36,617 nucleotides of DNA from an uncultured Opitutia bacterium (GTDB lineage Bacteria > Verrucomicrobiota > Verrucomicrobiia > Opitutales > UBA953). This document shows, piece by piece, positions 25,743 to 33,266 of this stretch; the first letter of the stretch is position 1, and each line of letters opens with the position of its first letter. A program made the position numbers and the translations under genes. The DNA is taken from the NCBI GenBank assembly GCA_903913915.1, contig CAIWNE010000048.1, positions 1-36,617 on the forward strand, given 5' to 3'. Below the pieces are notes generated by a model. That model was given only the letters and a program-made list of their open reading frames with translations. It made no database searches and was not told where the DNA came from.

Positions 25743-27146
25743 ATGAATAGCACCCTCAAGTCCATGCTGATCGCCGCTGCCGCCCTTACGTCGGTTTCGG
25801 CTTTCGCCCAAGACAAAGCCACGCTCGATCTTCTCGTGAAGAAGGGCATCATCACCGCCGAAGAACGCGCCAAGACCCTTGAGGCTGGGTTCAACGCGTC
25901 CGTCGACGCCCCGAAGTCCGTCTCCATCAAGGAGCCCACCACAAAGAGCTTCACCCTGGGCGGCTATTTCCAGGTCGACTATGAGAACTTCGCCTACAGC
26001 CAGAATGTCGGCGGCGTCTCCTCTTCGAACTATCGCACGCAGAGCGACTTCATCCTCCGCCGTTTCTACCTGACCCTGAACGCCCAGCTCGGCGAGGGTT
26101 TCTCCGCTGACGCCTCCTACGACATCTCCGGACAGTTCCCGTCCGCCGCCTACAACCTCGACCGCGCGATCCTCACCAAGGACACCTCGGTCGGCATCTT
26201 CGATGCGGGTTGGAAGAAGGTCAGCTGGGGCATGGAAGAAGTGCCGCTGTCCTCGCTCTTCAAGGACGGCGCTTCGTCCTCCAACCTCTACGGAGTCGAG
26301 CGCAGCAACGCGGACCGTTACTGGCAGGAGAACGAGAACGGTTCCTCCGCCGGCGGCAGCTCTTCCGGTCGCCGTCTCGGCCTCGGTTTCCACCACCTCG
26401 GCCTCTTTTATAACACCCACCAGGATCCCACCGGTTTCGCCTGGGGTGCGGCGGTCACCAACGGCTCTTCTTCTTATTACATGGCCCAGACGAAGGGTAA
26501 TAACAATCTCAACTACTACGCCAACGCGCTCTACAACCTGACCGTCGATTCCGACCATAAGTACGCCGCCGGCGTGAACTACGGTCACGCTGCCTATTAC
26601 AACACCACGACGACCGCCCTCCAGGTCTCGAACGCCAGCATGATCGGCTATAACCCGTACCTGATGGCCAAGATCGGCAACCTGACCCTGCAGGCCCAGT
26701 ACATGAGCACCAAGGTCAATGGCTCCGTCGACGGCTCCTTGAACGCCACCGGCTTCCAGGGCGACCATACCCCGACCGGCCAGACCTACATCGCTTCGTA
26801 CTACTTCACCCCGAACTGGGAAGGCGTCGTCCGGGTCGACAAGCTCAGCACGGATGGCCGCGGCGTCCAGATCGGCGACGTCGTCCGCGACTTCGGCACG
26901 GTCGGCGGCGACGGAGGCGCCGGCATCAGCGCCTCGACGTTCGATTCCTGCGATTCCTACTACGTCGGCGTGAACTACTACTTCAGCCTCATGGCCGGCT
27001 CGAAGGATTACGCGGGCAAGAACGCCAAGATCATGGTCGGTTATCAGCACGACAAGTTCAGCAACGTGCTGACTTCCGGCGGCTCCACCCCGAGCAGCAG
27101 CGCCACCGTCCAGGAACTCCGCGTCTGCGCGCAGCTCGCCTGGTAA
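25743..27146 (+). CDS. Outer-membrane porin of the O/P (OprP-like) type
   Basis: A 467-residue protein with a cleavable signal peptide (residues 1 to about 22, ending SAFAQ). A short helical segment (TLDLLVKKGIITAEERA) follows, and the rest is rich in alternating aromatic and polar beta-strands such as FTLGGYFQVDYENF and RRFYLTLNAQL. The C-terminus ends with an aromatic residue (ELRVCAQLAW), as expected for barrel assembly. The family includes phosphate/polyphosphate porins, but no Pho box could be confirmed upstream. A strong terminator follows. It appears to be a single-gene unit. Confidence 0.85.
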   Translation: MNSTLKSMLIAAAALTSVSAFAQDKATLDLLVKKGIITAEERAKTLEAGFNASVDAPKSVSIKEPTTKSFTLGGYFQVDYENFAYSQNVGGVSSSNYRTQSDFILRRFYLTLNAQLGEGFSADASYDISGQFPSAAYNLDRAILTKDTSVGIFDAGWKKVSWGMEEVPLSSLFKDGASSSNLYGVERSNADRYWQENENGSSAGGSSSGRRLGLGFHHLGLFYNTHQDPTGFAWGAAVTNGSSSYYMAQTKGNNNLNYYANALYNLTVDSDHKYAAGVNYGHAAYYNTTTTALQVSNASMIGYNPYLMAKIGNLTLQAQYMSTKVNGSVDGSLNATGFQGDHTPTGQTYIASYYFTPNWEGVVRVDKLSTDGRGVQIGDVVRDFGTVGGDGGAGISASTFDSCDSYYVGVNYYFSLMAGSKDYAGKNAKIMVGYQHDKFSNVLTSGGSTPSSSATVQELRVCAQLAW

Positions 27147-27172
27147 GCCGGACAGGGACGGAATGCTTCATC

Positions 27173-27205
27173 GAGGGCCGGCAGGGATGCCGGCCCTCTT
27201 TCTTT
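27173..27205 (+). terminator. Rho-independent terminator after the porin gene
   Basis: GAGGGCCGGCA (27173-27183) and TGCCGGCCCTC (27188-27198) form a perfect 11-bp GC-rich stem with a GGGA loop, followed by TTTCTTT. It lies 27 bp after the porin stop. Confidence 0.9.
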
Positions 27206-27220
27206 GGCGGATTCGCCGGA

Positions 27221-27246
27221 CAGCCCGGGCCTTGCGGCCCGGGCTG
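27221..27246. repeat. Perfect hairpin upstream of the vsr-like gene
   Basis: CAGCCCGGGCC (27221-27231) and GGCCCGGGCTG (27236-27246) are separated by TTGC. Neither side has a T-run, so it is not an obvious intrinsic terminator. It lies between the porin terminator and the vsr-like gene and could be a back-up terminator or a leader structure. Confidence 0.6.
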
Positions 27247-27249
27247 CTT

Positions 27250-27269
27250 CATGTCCATGATACGACATG
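27250..27269. promoter_or_regulatory. Inverted repeat overlapping the vsr-like start codon
   Basis: CATGTC (27250-27255) and GACATG (27264-27269) pair with an 8-base spacer, and the ATG of the next gene (27267-27269) is the end of the right arm. It could be an operator or could sequester the start in mRNA. The short length makes chance possible. Confidence 0.35.
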
Positions 27270-27707
27270 GCGGACATCTATACCCGCGCCCAGCGCAGCG
27301 CCCTGATGGCCAAGGTCAAGGGGCGTGGCAACGCCACCACCGAAGGCGCCTTGGCCAAGGTCCTGCGGGCCGAGGGCTGGTCCGGTTGGCGTCGACAGCG
27401 GGTCGTCCGGGGACGCGATGCCGGCGGCGAGGTTTTCCGGGTGCGCCCGGACTTCGTCTTCCGGAAGCGACGGGTCGTGGTGTTCGTCGACGGATGCTTC
27501 TGGCATGGTTGTCCGCGCCACGGCACGAAGCCGAAGGGCAACGCCGCCTTCTGGCGCGCCAAGTTCCGTCGCAACCGGGAACGCGACCGACGCGACACGC
27601 GGAACCTGCGTCGGGCAGGCTGGAAGGTCGTCCGGCTCTGGGAGCACGCGCTCCGGGCCAAGGCGCGCCCTGCGTTGCTCGTCAGGCTGCGGCCCGTCTT
27701 CGCCTGA
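27267..27707 (+). CDS. vsr: Very-short-patch repair endonuclease (Vsr-like), orphan
   Basis: A 146-residue protein of the Vsr family, which nicks next to T:G mismatches created by deamination of 5-methylcytosine. The catalytic Asp62 lies in RPDFVF and His80 in GCFWHGC, with the same 18-residue spacing as E. coli Vsr Asp51/His69. ERDRRDTRNLRRAGWKVVRLWEHALR near the end matches the C-terminal Vsr block in order. Such genes normally sit beside a cytosine methyltransferase; none is present here. It lies in a compact unit with hairpins on both sides, and very arginine-rich composition is seen throughout. Confidence 0.9.
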   Translation: MADIYTRAQRSALMAKVKGRGNATTEGALAKVLRAEGWSGWRRQRVVRGRDAGGEVFRVRPDFVFRKRRVVVFVDGCFWHGCPRHGTKPKGNAAFWRAKFRRNRERDRRDTRNLRRAGWKVVRLWEHALRAKARPALLVRLRPVFA

Positions 27708-27712
27708 TCACG

Positions 27713-27740
27713 AAAAAGCCCGACCGGATGGTCGGGCTTG
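27713..27740. terminator. Bidirectional intrinsic terminator between vsr and the coiled-coil gene
   Basis: AAGCCCGACC (27716-27725) and GGTCGGGCTT (27730-27739) form a perfect 10-bp stem with a GGAT loop. The A-run on the left (27713-27717) gives a U-run on the minus strand, so it best terminates the minus-strand coiled-coil gene; for vsr the tail is weaker. Confidence 0.85.
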
Positions 27741-27760
27741 TCGGTCGTCTGAGGGGCGGC

Positions 27761-28375
27761 TCAGAGCGCGCGGTAGTTGGGCGACACGTTGTCGGTGCCC
27801 TTGGTCTGCTCGCGGAGACGGCGATTCTCTTCTTCGACCTCGGCGAGGCGGGCGATGGCCTTGGCGGCGGCGGCGTTGGCTTCGCGGAGCGCGGTGGAGG
27901 CGGCCTCCAGGTCGGCTTCGGCCTTCTTCTGCTTGGCGATCGCTTCCTTCAGCTCGGAGCCGTCGCGAAGGCGGGCGAGTTCGGCGGTGAGTTCGTTGAC
28001 GCGGCTGGCGGCGTCAGCCTTGGCCTTCTCGAGTTCGGCGGCCTTCACGGCGGCTTTGCCCGCGTCTTCCTTGGCCTTGGCGAGGGCGTCGACCGCCTGC
28101 TTGACCGCCTTGTCAGCCTCATCCTTGGTCTTGGCCAGGAGGTCGGCGGCCTGTTTGCCGGATTCTTCGGCGGCTTTCTTCGCCGCGGCGGCATCCTTCA
28201 CGAGCTTGTCGTTCAGGGTCTTGATTTCGGCGGCGCTCTTCTGGCGGGCTTCGGCGGCGTCCTTGCTGATCTTGGCGGCACGTTCGTTGGCGGCTTCTTC
28301 GCCGCTCCAGGTGACGATCGCCACGGCCCCGAAGGAGGCGGCCAGAAGGATGAGGATGATTTCGCGAGTCTTCAT
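27761..28375 (-). CDS. Membrane-anchored Ala/Lys/Glu-rich coiled-coil protein of unknown function
   Basis: A 204-residue protein. Residues 5-22 form an N-terminal hydrophobic segment (IILILLAASFGAVAIV), either a signal anchor or a signal peptide without a clear cleavage site. From about residue 28 to 190 the chain is an uninterrupted Ala-, Lys- and Glu-rich heptad pattern predicting one long coiled coil, ending with a short tail (DNVSPNYRAL). No family is recognised. It is a single-gene unit with a strong terminator. Architecture resembles the protein at 695-1213. Confidence 0.75.
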   Translation of the reverse strand: MKTREIILILLAASFGAVAIVTWSGEEAANERAAKISKDAAEARQKSAAEIKTLNDKLVKDAAAAKKAAEESGKQAADLLAKTKDEADKAVKQAVDALAKAKEDAGKAAVKAAELEKAKADAASRVNELTAELARLRDGSELKEAIAKQKKAEADLEAASTALREANAAAAKAIARLAEVEEENRRLREQTKGTDNVSPNYRAL

Positions 28376-28436
28376 GAATGATTGATTAGGCTCATCCTTG
28401 CCCGGCCTATCCTGCGGGTCAAGAGCCTAGCCCCTC

Positions 28437-29654
28437 TTACGAGAGGCGGTTCTTGTAGTCCGCGTACCCGAAGCGGCGGACGACATGGGTCTGCCCGGAG
28501 GCGGGGTCGAAGCTGGCGATGGCCGGAAGCGGCACTCCGTTGAAGGTCGTGTTCTTCACGAACGTGTAGTGCGACATGTCCATGAACACCAGACGTTGGC
28601 CGATCTTGAGCGGCGCCGGGAAGGAGTAGTCGCCGATGACGTCTCCCGCCAGACAGGTGACGCTGCCGAGGCGGTAGGTGTGGGGCAGCTTGCCGGGCAG
28701 GTCGGCGTCCATGATGTCGGCCCGGTAGGGCATCTCCAGGGTGTCCGGCATGTGGCAGGTCGCCGAGACGTCGATGATGGCGATGTCGACGCCGTTGTGG
28801 ACGAGGTCGAGGACGGTGCCGACGAGCACCCCGGTGCCGATGCCGATGGCTTCGCCCGGTTCGAGGTAGACCTGGATGTGCTGGCCCCAGCGCTGGCGGA
28901 AGCCGGTGATCACGCGGATCAGACGTTCGAGGTCGTAGCCTTCGCGGGTGATGTGGTGGCCGCCGCCGAAGTTGACCCACTTCATCTGCGGGATGAAATC
29001 GCCGAACTTGGCTTCGAAGGCCGCGACCGTGCGCTCCAGGACGTCGGACCCCTGCTGGCACATCGTGTGGAAGTGGAGGCCTTCGAGCCCTTCGAGGTCG
29101 GCGGCCGACTTGATCTCGGAGCGGAGCGTGCCGAGGCGGGAGCCGGCGGCGCAAGGGTTGTAGAGTTCGACGTCGACCTCGGCGTGCTCCGGGTTGACGC
29201 GGAGCCCGAAGGAGACCTTACGTCCGCAGGCGAGGGCGGCGGCCTTATGGCGCTTCCACTGCGTGGGCGAATTGAAGGACACGTGGTCGGCGACGCGGAG
29301 CAGCTGGGCGAACTCCTCGTCCTTGAAGGCCGGCGAGTAGGCGTGCACTTCGCCGCCGAATTCTTCGCGGCCGAGCAGCGCCTCGTGGATGCCGCTCGCC
29401 GTGGTCCCGGCGAGGTATTTCGAGACCAGCTTCGCCTCGCTGAACTGGGCGAAGCCCTTGAGCGCGAGGAGGACCTTGGCGCCGGAGCGATCCATGACGG
29501 AGCGCAGGATGCGGAGGTTCTGCTCCAGCAGGCCGCGATGGAGGACGTGGCAAGGGCTCGGGACCTGGCTCAGGTCGACCTTCCGGAAAGCTTCGGTGAG
29601 GGCGTCGGACACGGCGTTGAAATTGGGAGCGTCGGTGGGCGGTGCAACCGACAA
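28437..29654 (-). CDS. nspC: Carboxynorspermidine/carboxyspermidine decarboxylase
   Basis: A PLP enzyme of the alanine-racemase/ODC fold-III family, up to 405 residues. The PLP lysine is in LLALKGFAQFS (about residue 66), the HFHTMCQQGSD block and GGGHHITREGYD follow, and LEPGEAIG is the phosphate-binding/active-site segment typical of NspC. It decarboxylates carboxy(nor)spermidine to (nor)spermidine. The start is uncertain: the TTG at 29654 lies inside a hairpin, while a GTG at 29612 would give 391 residues. It follows the synthase gene by 34 bp on the same strand. Confidence 0.93.
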   Translation of the reverse strand: MSVAPPTDAPNFNAVSDALTEAFRKVDLSQVPSPCHVLHRGLLEQNLRILRSVMDRSGAKVLLALKGFAQFSEAKLVSKYLAGTTASGIHEALLGREEFGGEVHAYSPAFKDEEFAQLLRVADHVSFNSPTQWKRHKAAALACGRKVSFGLRVNPEHAEVDVELYNPCAAGSRLGTLRSEIKSAADLEGLEGLHFHTMCQQGSDVLERTVAAFEAKFGDFIPQMKWVNFGGGHHITREGYDLERLIRVITGFRQRWGQHIQVYLEPGEAIGIGTGVLVGTVLDLVHNGVDIAIIDVSATCHMPDTLEMPYRADIMDADLPGKLPHTYRLGSVTCLAGDVIGDYSFPAPLKIGQRLVFMDMSHYTFVKNTTFNGVPLPAIASFDPASGQTHVVRRFGYADYKNRLS

Positions 29655-29675
29655 GCCCGCCGGTTCGGCGGGCTT
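29653..29675 (-). terminator. Hairpin between carboxynorspermidine synthase and nspC (terminator or attenuator-like)
   Basis: AAGCCCGCCG (29653-29662) and CGGCGGGCTT (29666-29675) form a perfect 10-bp stem with a 3-base loop. It lies between two genes of one pathway and overlaps the TTG start of nspC. There is no U-run on the minus strand, so full termination is doubtful; partial termination or translational control is possible. Confidence 0.5.
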
Positions 29676-29688
29676 CGTCGTCGGTCGT

Positions 29689-30888
29689 TCAGCCGACCGG
29701 GAGTTCCTTCACGTGCCAGGGCAGGCCGCGCTTGTTCAGCTCGTCCATGAACGGGTCAGGATTCATCTCTTCCATGTTCCAGACGCCGGGCTTGAGCCAC
29801 TGGCCGCCGGCGAGCATCGCGCCGCCGATGGCGGCCGGGACGCCGGTCGTGTAGCTGATCGCCTGGGACTTGACCTCGGCGTAGCATTCCTGGTGGTCGC
29901 ACACGTTGTAGATGAAGACCTTGCGGGGCTTGCCGTCCTTGGTGCCGGTGATCTCGCAGCCGATGCAGGTCTTCCCCTTGGTGCGCGGACCCAGCGAGGC
30001 GGGGTCGGGGAGGAGCGCCTTCAGGAACTGGATCGGGACGATCTTATGGCCCTGGAATTCGATCGGGTCGATGCGGGTCATGCCGACGTTCTCGAGGACG
30101 CGCAGGTGCGTGAGGTAGTTCTCGGAGAAGGTCATGAAGAAGCGGATGCGCTTCAGGCCCTTGATGTTGATGGCGAGGGATTCGAGCTCCTCGTGGTAGA
30201 GCAGGTAGCTGTCCTTCGGGCCCACGACCGGGTAGTCGTACACCCACTTCACGGAGAGCGGGTCGGTCTCCTTCCACTCGCCTTTTTCCCAGAAGCGGCC
30301 GCGCTGGGTGATCTCGCGGATGTTGATCTCCGGGTTGAAGTTCGTGGCGAACTTGTAGCCGTGGTCGCCGGCGTTGGCGTCCATGATGTCGATCGTCTCG
30401 ATCGTGTCGAAGAGGTGCTTCTGGGCGTAGGCGCAGAAGACGTTGGTCACGCCGGGGTCGAAGCCCGAGCCGAGGAGGGCGGTGAGGCCGGCCTTCTGGA
30501 AGCGCTCGCGGTAGGCCCACTGCCAGGAGTACTCGAACTTCGCGAGGTGGGGCGGTTCGTAGTTGGCCGTGTCGACGTAGTGGATGCCGGCGTGGAGGCA
30601 GGCGTCCATCAGGTTGAGGTCCTGGTAGGGCAGGGCGACGTTGATGAGCAGGTCGGCGCCGAAGGACTTGATGAGGGCGACCGTGGCCTTGACGTCGTCG
30701 GCGTCGACGGCGGCGGTGCGGATCGTGCGGCCCGTGGCGGCCTTGACGTCGGCGGCGATGGACTTGCACTTGTTCTCGTTGCGGGAAGCCAGCATGACTT
30801 CCGAGAAGGACTCGGTGGCCATGGCGCACTTGTGGGCGACCACGTTGCCGACGCCGCCGGCGCCGATGATCAGGACTTTTTTGCTCAT
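29689..30888 (-). CDS. Carboxynorspermidine/carboxyspermidine synthase (saccharopine dehydrogenase family)
   Basis: A 399-residue NAD(P)H-dependent enzyme from the ATG at 30888; the longer frame lacks family support. VLIIGAGGVGNVVAHKCA is the Rossmann motif. INVALPYQDLNLMDACLHAGIHYVDTANYE-like blocks and LGSGFDPGVTNVF are characteristic of the Lys9-like branch used in the alternative polyamine pathway. It condenses aspartate semialdehyde with a diamine to give carboxy(nor)spermidine, the substrate of NspC encoded just downstream. Whether the diamine is diaminopropane or putrescine cannot be told from sequence. Confidence 0.92.
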   Translation of the reverse strand: MSKKVLIIGAGGVGNVVAHKCAMATESFSEVMLASRNENKCKSIAADVKAATGRTIRTAAVDADDVKATVALIKSFGADLLINVALPYQDLNLMDACLHAGIHYVDTANYEPPHLAKFEYSWQWAYRERFQKAGLTALLGSGFDPGVTNVFCAYAQKHLFDTIETIDIMDANAGDHGYKFATNFNPEINIREITQRGRFWEKGEWKETDPLSVKWVYDYPVVGPKDSYLLYHEELESLAINIKGLKRIRFFMTFSENYLTHLRVLENVGMTRIDPIEFQGHKIVPIQFLKALLPDPASLGPRTKGKTCIGCEITGTKDGKPRKVFIYNVCDHQECYAEVKSQAISYTTGVPAAIGGAMLAGGQWLKPGVWNMEEMNPDPFMDELNKRGLPWHVKELPVG

Positions 30889-30990
30889 GAGGTGACTGAT
30901 TTCTGTCCACTCGGGACGGAGGGGGAAGCAAAAAGGATGCACAGTCCCGCAAGGGCCAGGTGACGCTCAGGCGACGACATCCGGGCAGTC

Positions 30991-31019
30991 CTTTCCGGAC
31001 CGGCGGACCGGTCGGAAAG
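30991..31019. repeat. Imperfect hairpin downstream of tRNA-Asp
   Basis: CTTTCCGGACCGG and CCGGTCGGAAAG pair with one bulged base. It lies 3' of the minus-strand tRNA gene and upstream of the carboxynorspermidine synthase gene. It lacks a U-run on the minus strand, so a terminator role for the tRNA transcript is possible but weakly supported. Confidence 0.45.
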
Positions 31020-31033
31020 TAAACCCTTTTGGC

Positions 31034-31110
31034 TGGCGGGATGGGCGGGACTCGAACCCGTGACCTCCGCAGTGACAGTGCGGCGCTCTAACCAACTGAG
31101 CTACCACCCC
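31034..31110 (-). tRNA. tRNA-Asp (GTC anticodon)
   Basis: Read on the minus strand, 77 nt fold into a complete cloverleaf. The acceptor stem GGGGTGG pairs with CCATCCC (one G:U). The D-arm contains AGCTCAGTTGGTTAGAGC, the anticodon stem CCGCA/TGCGG encloses CTGTCAC with anticodon GTC, and the T-loop reads TTCGAGT. The discriminator is G and CCA is encoded. The 5' leader (minus-strand CCTTTTGGCT, from 31114-31123) and the 3' trailer (31025-31034) are complementary over 10 bp, an extended precursor stem. Confidence 0.97.
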
Positions 31111-31177
31111 GGTAGCCAAAAGGAAGGGTAACAAAGGTTTCCGGGTGGGGGTCTGTCAAACGGAAAACCGACCGAAA

Positions 31178-32437
31178 TTACCCCCGAACCTGGCCGTGAC
31201 CGACGATTTCGAACTTCCAGGTGGTCAATTCGCGAATCCCCATGGGTCCGCGGGCATGCAGGCGGTCCGTGGAGATGCCCACTTCGGCCCCGAAGCCGAA
31301 TTCGCCCCCGTCCGTGAAGCGGGTGCTGGCGTTCCAATAGACGCAGGCGCTGTCGATCTGGGCCAGGAAGGAGCGGGCGGCGGACTCGTCGGCCGTGATG
31401 ATGGCGTCGGAGTGGTGCGAGCCGTAGTCTTCGACGTGGGCGACCGCCTCGGCGAGGTCGGCGACGACCTTCACGTTCAAGATAAGCCCGAGGTGTTCGG
31501 TGCGGAAGTCCTGCTCCGTCGCGGCCTTGGCGCCGGGCATCAGCGGCAGCGACTGCGTGCAGGCGCGGACCTCGGTCTTCTTGGCGGCGAGCGCGGCCGC
31601 CATCTTCGGCAGGAACTTTCCGGCGACCGAAGCGTCGACGAGCAAGGTCTCGAGCGCGTTGCACGCGCTGGGGCGCTGGCACTTCGCGTTGAGCACGATC
31701 TGTTCGGCCATCGCGAGGTCGGCCTGCGCGTGGACGTAGACGTGGCAGATGCCGGCGTCGTGCTTGATGACGGGCACCTTGGCGGAGTTGACCACCGCCT
31801 CGATGAGGCCGGGGCCGCCGCGGGGGACGATGATGTCGACGATGCCGCGGAGCGAGCCGAGGGCGGGGACCGCTTCGCGGTCGGTGAAGGGCAGGAGTGT
31901 CACGGCTTCGGCGGGCAGGCCGGCGGCGCGCAGGCCGGTCGCGAACGACTTCGAGAGCGCGATGTTCGTGTGGATCGCTTCGCTGCCGCCGCGGAGCACG
32001 CAGCCGTTGCCGGACTTGAGGCAGAGGGCGGCGGCGTCGACGGTGACGTTCGGGCGAGATTCGAAGATGATGGCGACGAGGCCGATGGGCACGCGGCGAC
32101 GGACGATGCGCAGGCCGTTGGGGCGGGTCCAATCCTCGGTGACTTCGCCGACCGGGTCGGGGAGCTTCGCGACGGCTTCGCAGGCGACGGCGATGTCCTC
32201 CAGCCGGGCGTGGTCGAGGCGCAGGCGGTCGGTCATCGCGTCCGTGAGGCCCTTGGCCTTGGCGGCGACGAGATCCTTGGCGTTGGCTTCGAGGATGGCG
32301 GCTTCGTCGGCACGGAGGGCCTGGGCGGCGGCGCGCAAGGCGGCGTCGCGGACGGCGGTCGGGGCGAGGGCGAGGGCGCGCGAGGCCTTCTTGGCCGCGC
32401 GGGCGATCTCCGTCACGCGCTGGAGGAGGTCGCTCAT
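31178..32437 (-). CDS. proA: Gamma-glutamyl phosphate reductase
   Basis: A 419-residue aldehyde-dehydrogenase-fold enzyme for the second step of proline synthesis, reducing gamma-glutamyl phosphate with NADPH to the semialdehyde. Recognisable blocks are RRVPIGLVAIIFESRPNV, CLKSGNGCVLRGGSEA, DIIVPRGGPGLI and the catalytic-Cys region AKCQRPSACNALETLL. VYWNASTRFTDGGEFGFGAEVGIST and RGPMGIRELTTWK complete the family signature near the C-terminus. It overlaps proB by 4 bp (ATGA) and follows it in the same operon. Confidence 0.96.
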   Translation of the reverse strand: MSDLLQRVTEIARAAKKASRALALAPTAVRDAALRAAAQALRADEAAILEANAKDLVAAKAKGLTDAMTDRLRLDHARLEDIAVACEAVAKLPDPVGEVTEDWTRPNGLRIVRRRVPIGLVAIIFESRPNVTVDAAALCLKSGNGCVLRGGSEAIHTNIALSKSFATGLRAAGLPAEAVTLLPFTDREAVPALGSLRGIVDIIVPRGGPGLIEAVVNSAKVPVIKHDAGICHVYVHAQADLAMAEQIVLNAKCQRPSACNALETLLVDASVAGKFLPKMAAALAAKKTEVRACTQSLPLMPGAKAATEQDFRTEHLGLILNVKVVADLAEAVAHVEDYGSHHSDAIITADESAARSFLAQIDSACVYWNASTRFTDGGEFGFGAEVGISTDRLHARGPMGIRELTTWKFEIVGHGQVRG

Positions 32438-33204
32438 TTCTTCTTCAGCGAGAAGCGCGTGCCGAGCTTCTTGCCGTCGGCGAGTTCGAGCAGGACCTTC
32501 TCGCGGCGGCCGCTGGCGATGACCGTGTCGACGCCGCCTTCGGCCGCGATCTCCGCGGCGAGCAGCTTGGTGACCATGCCGCCGACGTTGCGTTCGGAGC
32601 CGGCGCCGCCCGCGAGCGCGCGGACGGAGTCGTCGATCTTGCGGACGGAAGGGATGAGGTCGCCGGTACCGTCGGACTTCGTCATCAGTCCTTGGATGCC
32701 GGACAGGATGACCAGCAGGTCGGCGCCGACGAGGGCGGCGACATGGGCCGAGAGGCGGTCGTTGTCGCCGACCTTGATCTCTTCGTCGGCGATGGCGTCG
32801 TTCTCGTTGATGATCGGGACGAAGCGCCTGCGGGTCAGCAGCAGGTCGAGGGTCGCGCGGGCGTTGCGGGTGCAGGCGCGGCTGTCGAGATCCCAGTAGG
32901 TGAGCAGCATCTGCGAGCCGAGCAGCTTGTGGCGGCGGAGGTGCTTGCCATATTCGGACATCAGCTCCGGTTGGCCTACCGTGGCGCAGGCCTGGAGCTC
33001 GCGGGCCTCCTTCGGGCGTTTCTCGAGGCCCATCGCGGTCATGCCTGCGGCGACGGCGCCGGAGGTGACCAGGACGACCTGGATGCCGCGCTTATGCAGG
33101 CCGGCGACCTGATCGACGATACGGCCGATCTGGACGCGGTCGACCTTGCCGTCCTTGCGGGTGAGGAGGCCGGAACCGAGCTTGATGACCCATCGTTTTG
33201 CCAT
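32434..33204 (-). CDS. proB: Glutamate 5-kinase, short form without PUA domain
   Basis: A 256-residue amino-acid kinase. KLGSGLLT at the N-terminus, QVVLVTSGAVAAGM, PIINENDAIADEEIKVGDNDRLSAHVA and the ATP-site LSGIQGLMTK are all present in order. It phosphorylates the gamma-carboxyl of glutamate, the committed step of proline synthesis. E. coli ProB has about 367 residues including a C-terminal PUA domain; here the protein ends after the kinase domain (GTRFSLKKK), as in some other bacteria. It is the first gene of the proBA operon. Confidence 0.94.
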   Translation of the reverse strand: MAKRWVIKLGSGLLTRKDGKVDRVQIGRIVDQVAGLHKRGIQVVLVTSGAVAAGMTAMGLEKRPKEARELQACATVGQPELMSEYGKHLRRHKLLGSQMLLTYWDLDSRACTRNARATLDLLLTRRRFVPIINENDAIADEEIKVGDNDRLSAHVAALVGADLLVILSGIQGLMTKSDGTGDLIPSVRKIDDSVRALAGGAGSERNVGGMVTKLLAAEIAAEGGVDTVIASGRREKVLLELADGKKLGTRFSLKKK

Positions 33205-33266
33205 GGCTTTGAGGGGTCGACCTTAGCCGAGGGAAAACGCCGTTGTCCAGCGTCAGAACGCCGACC

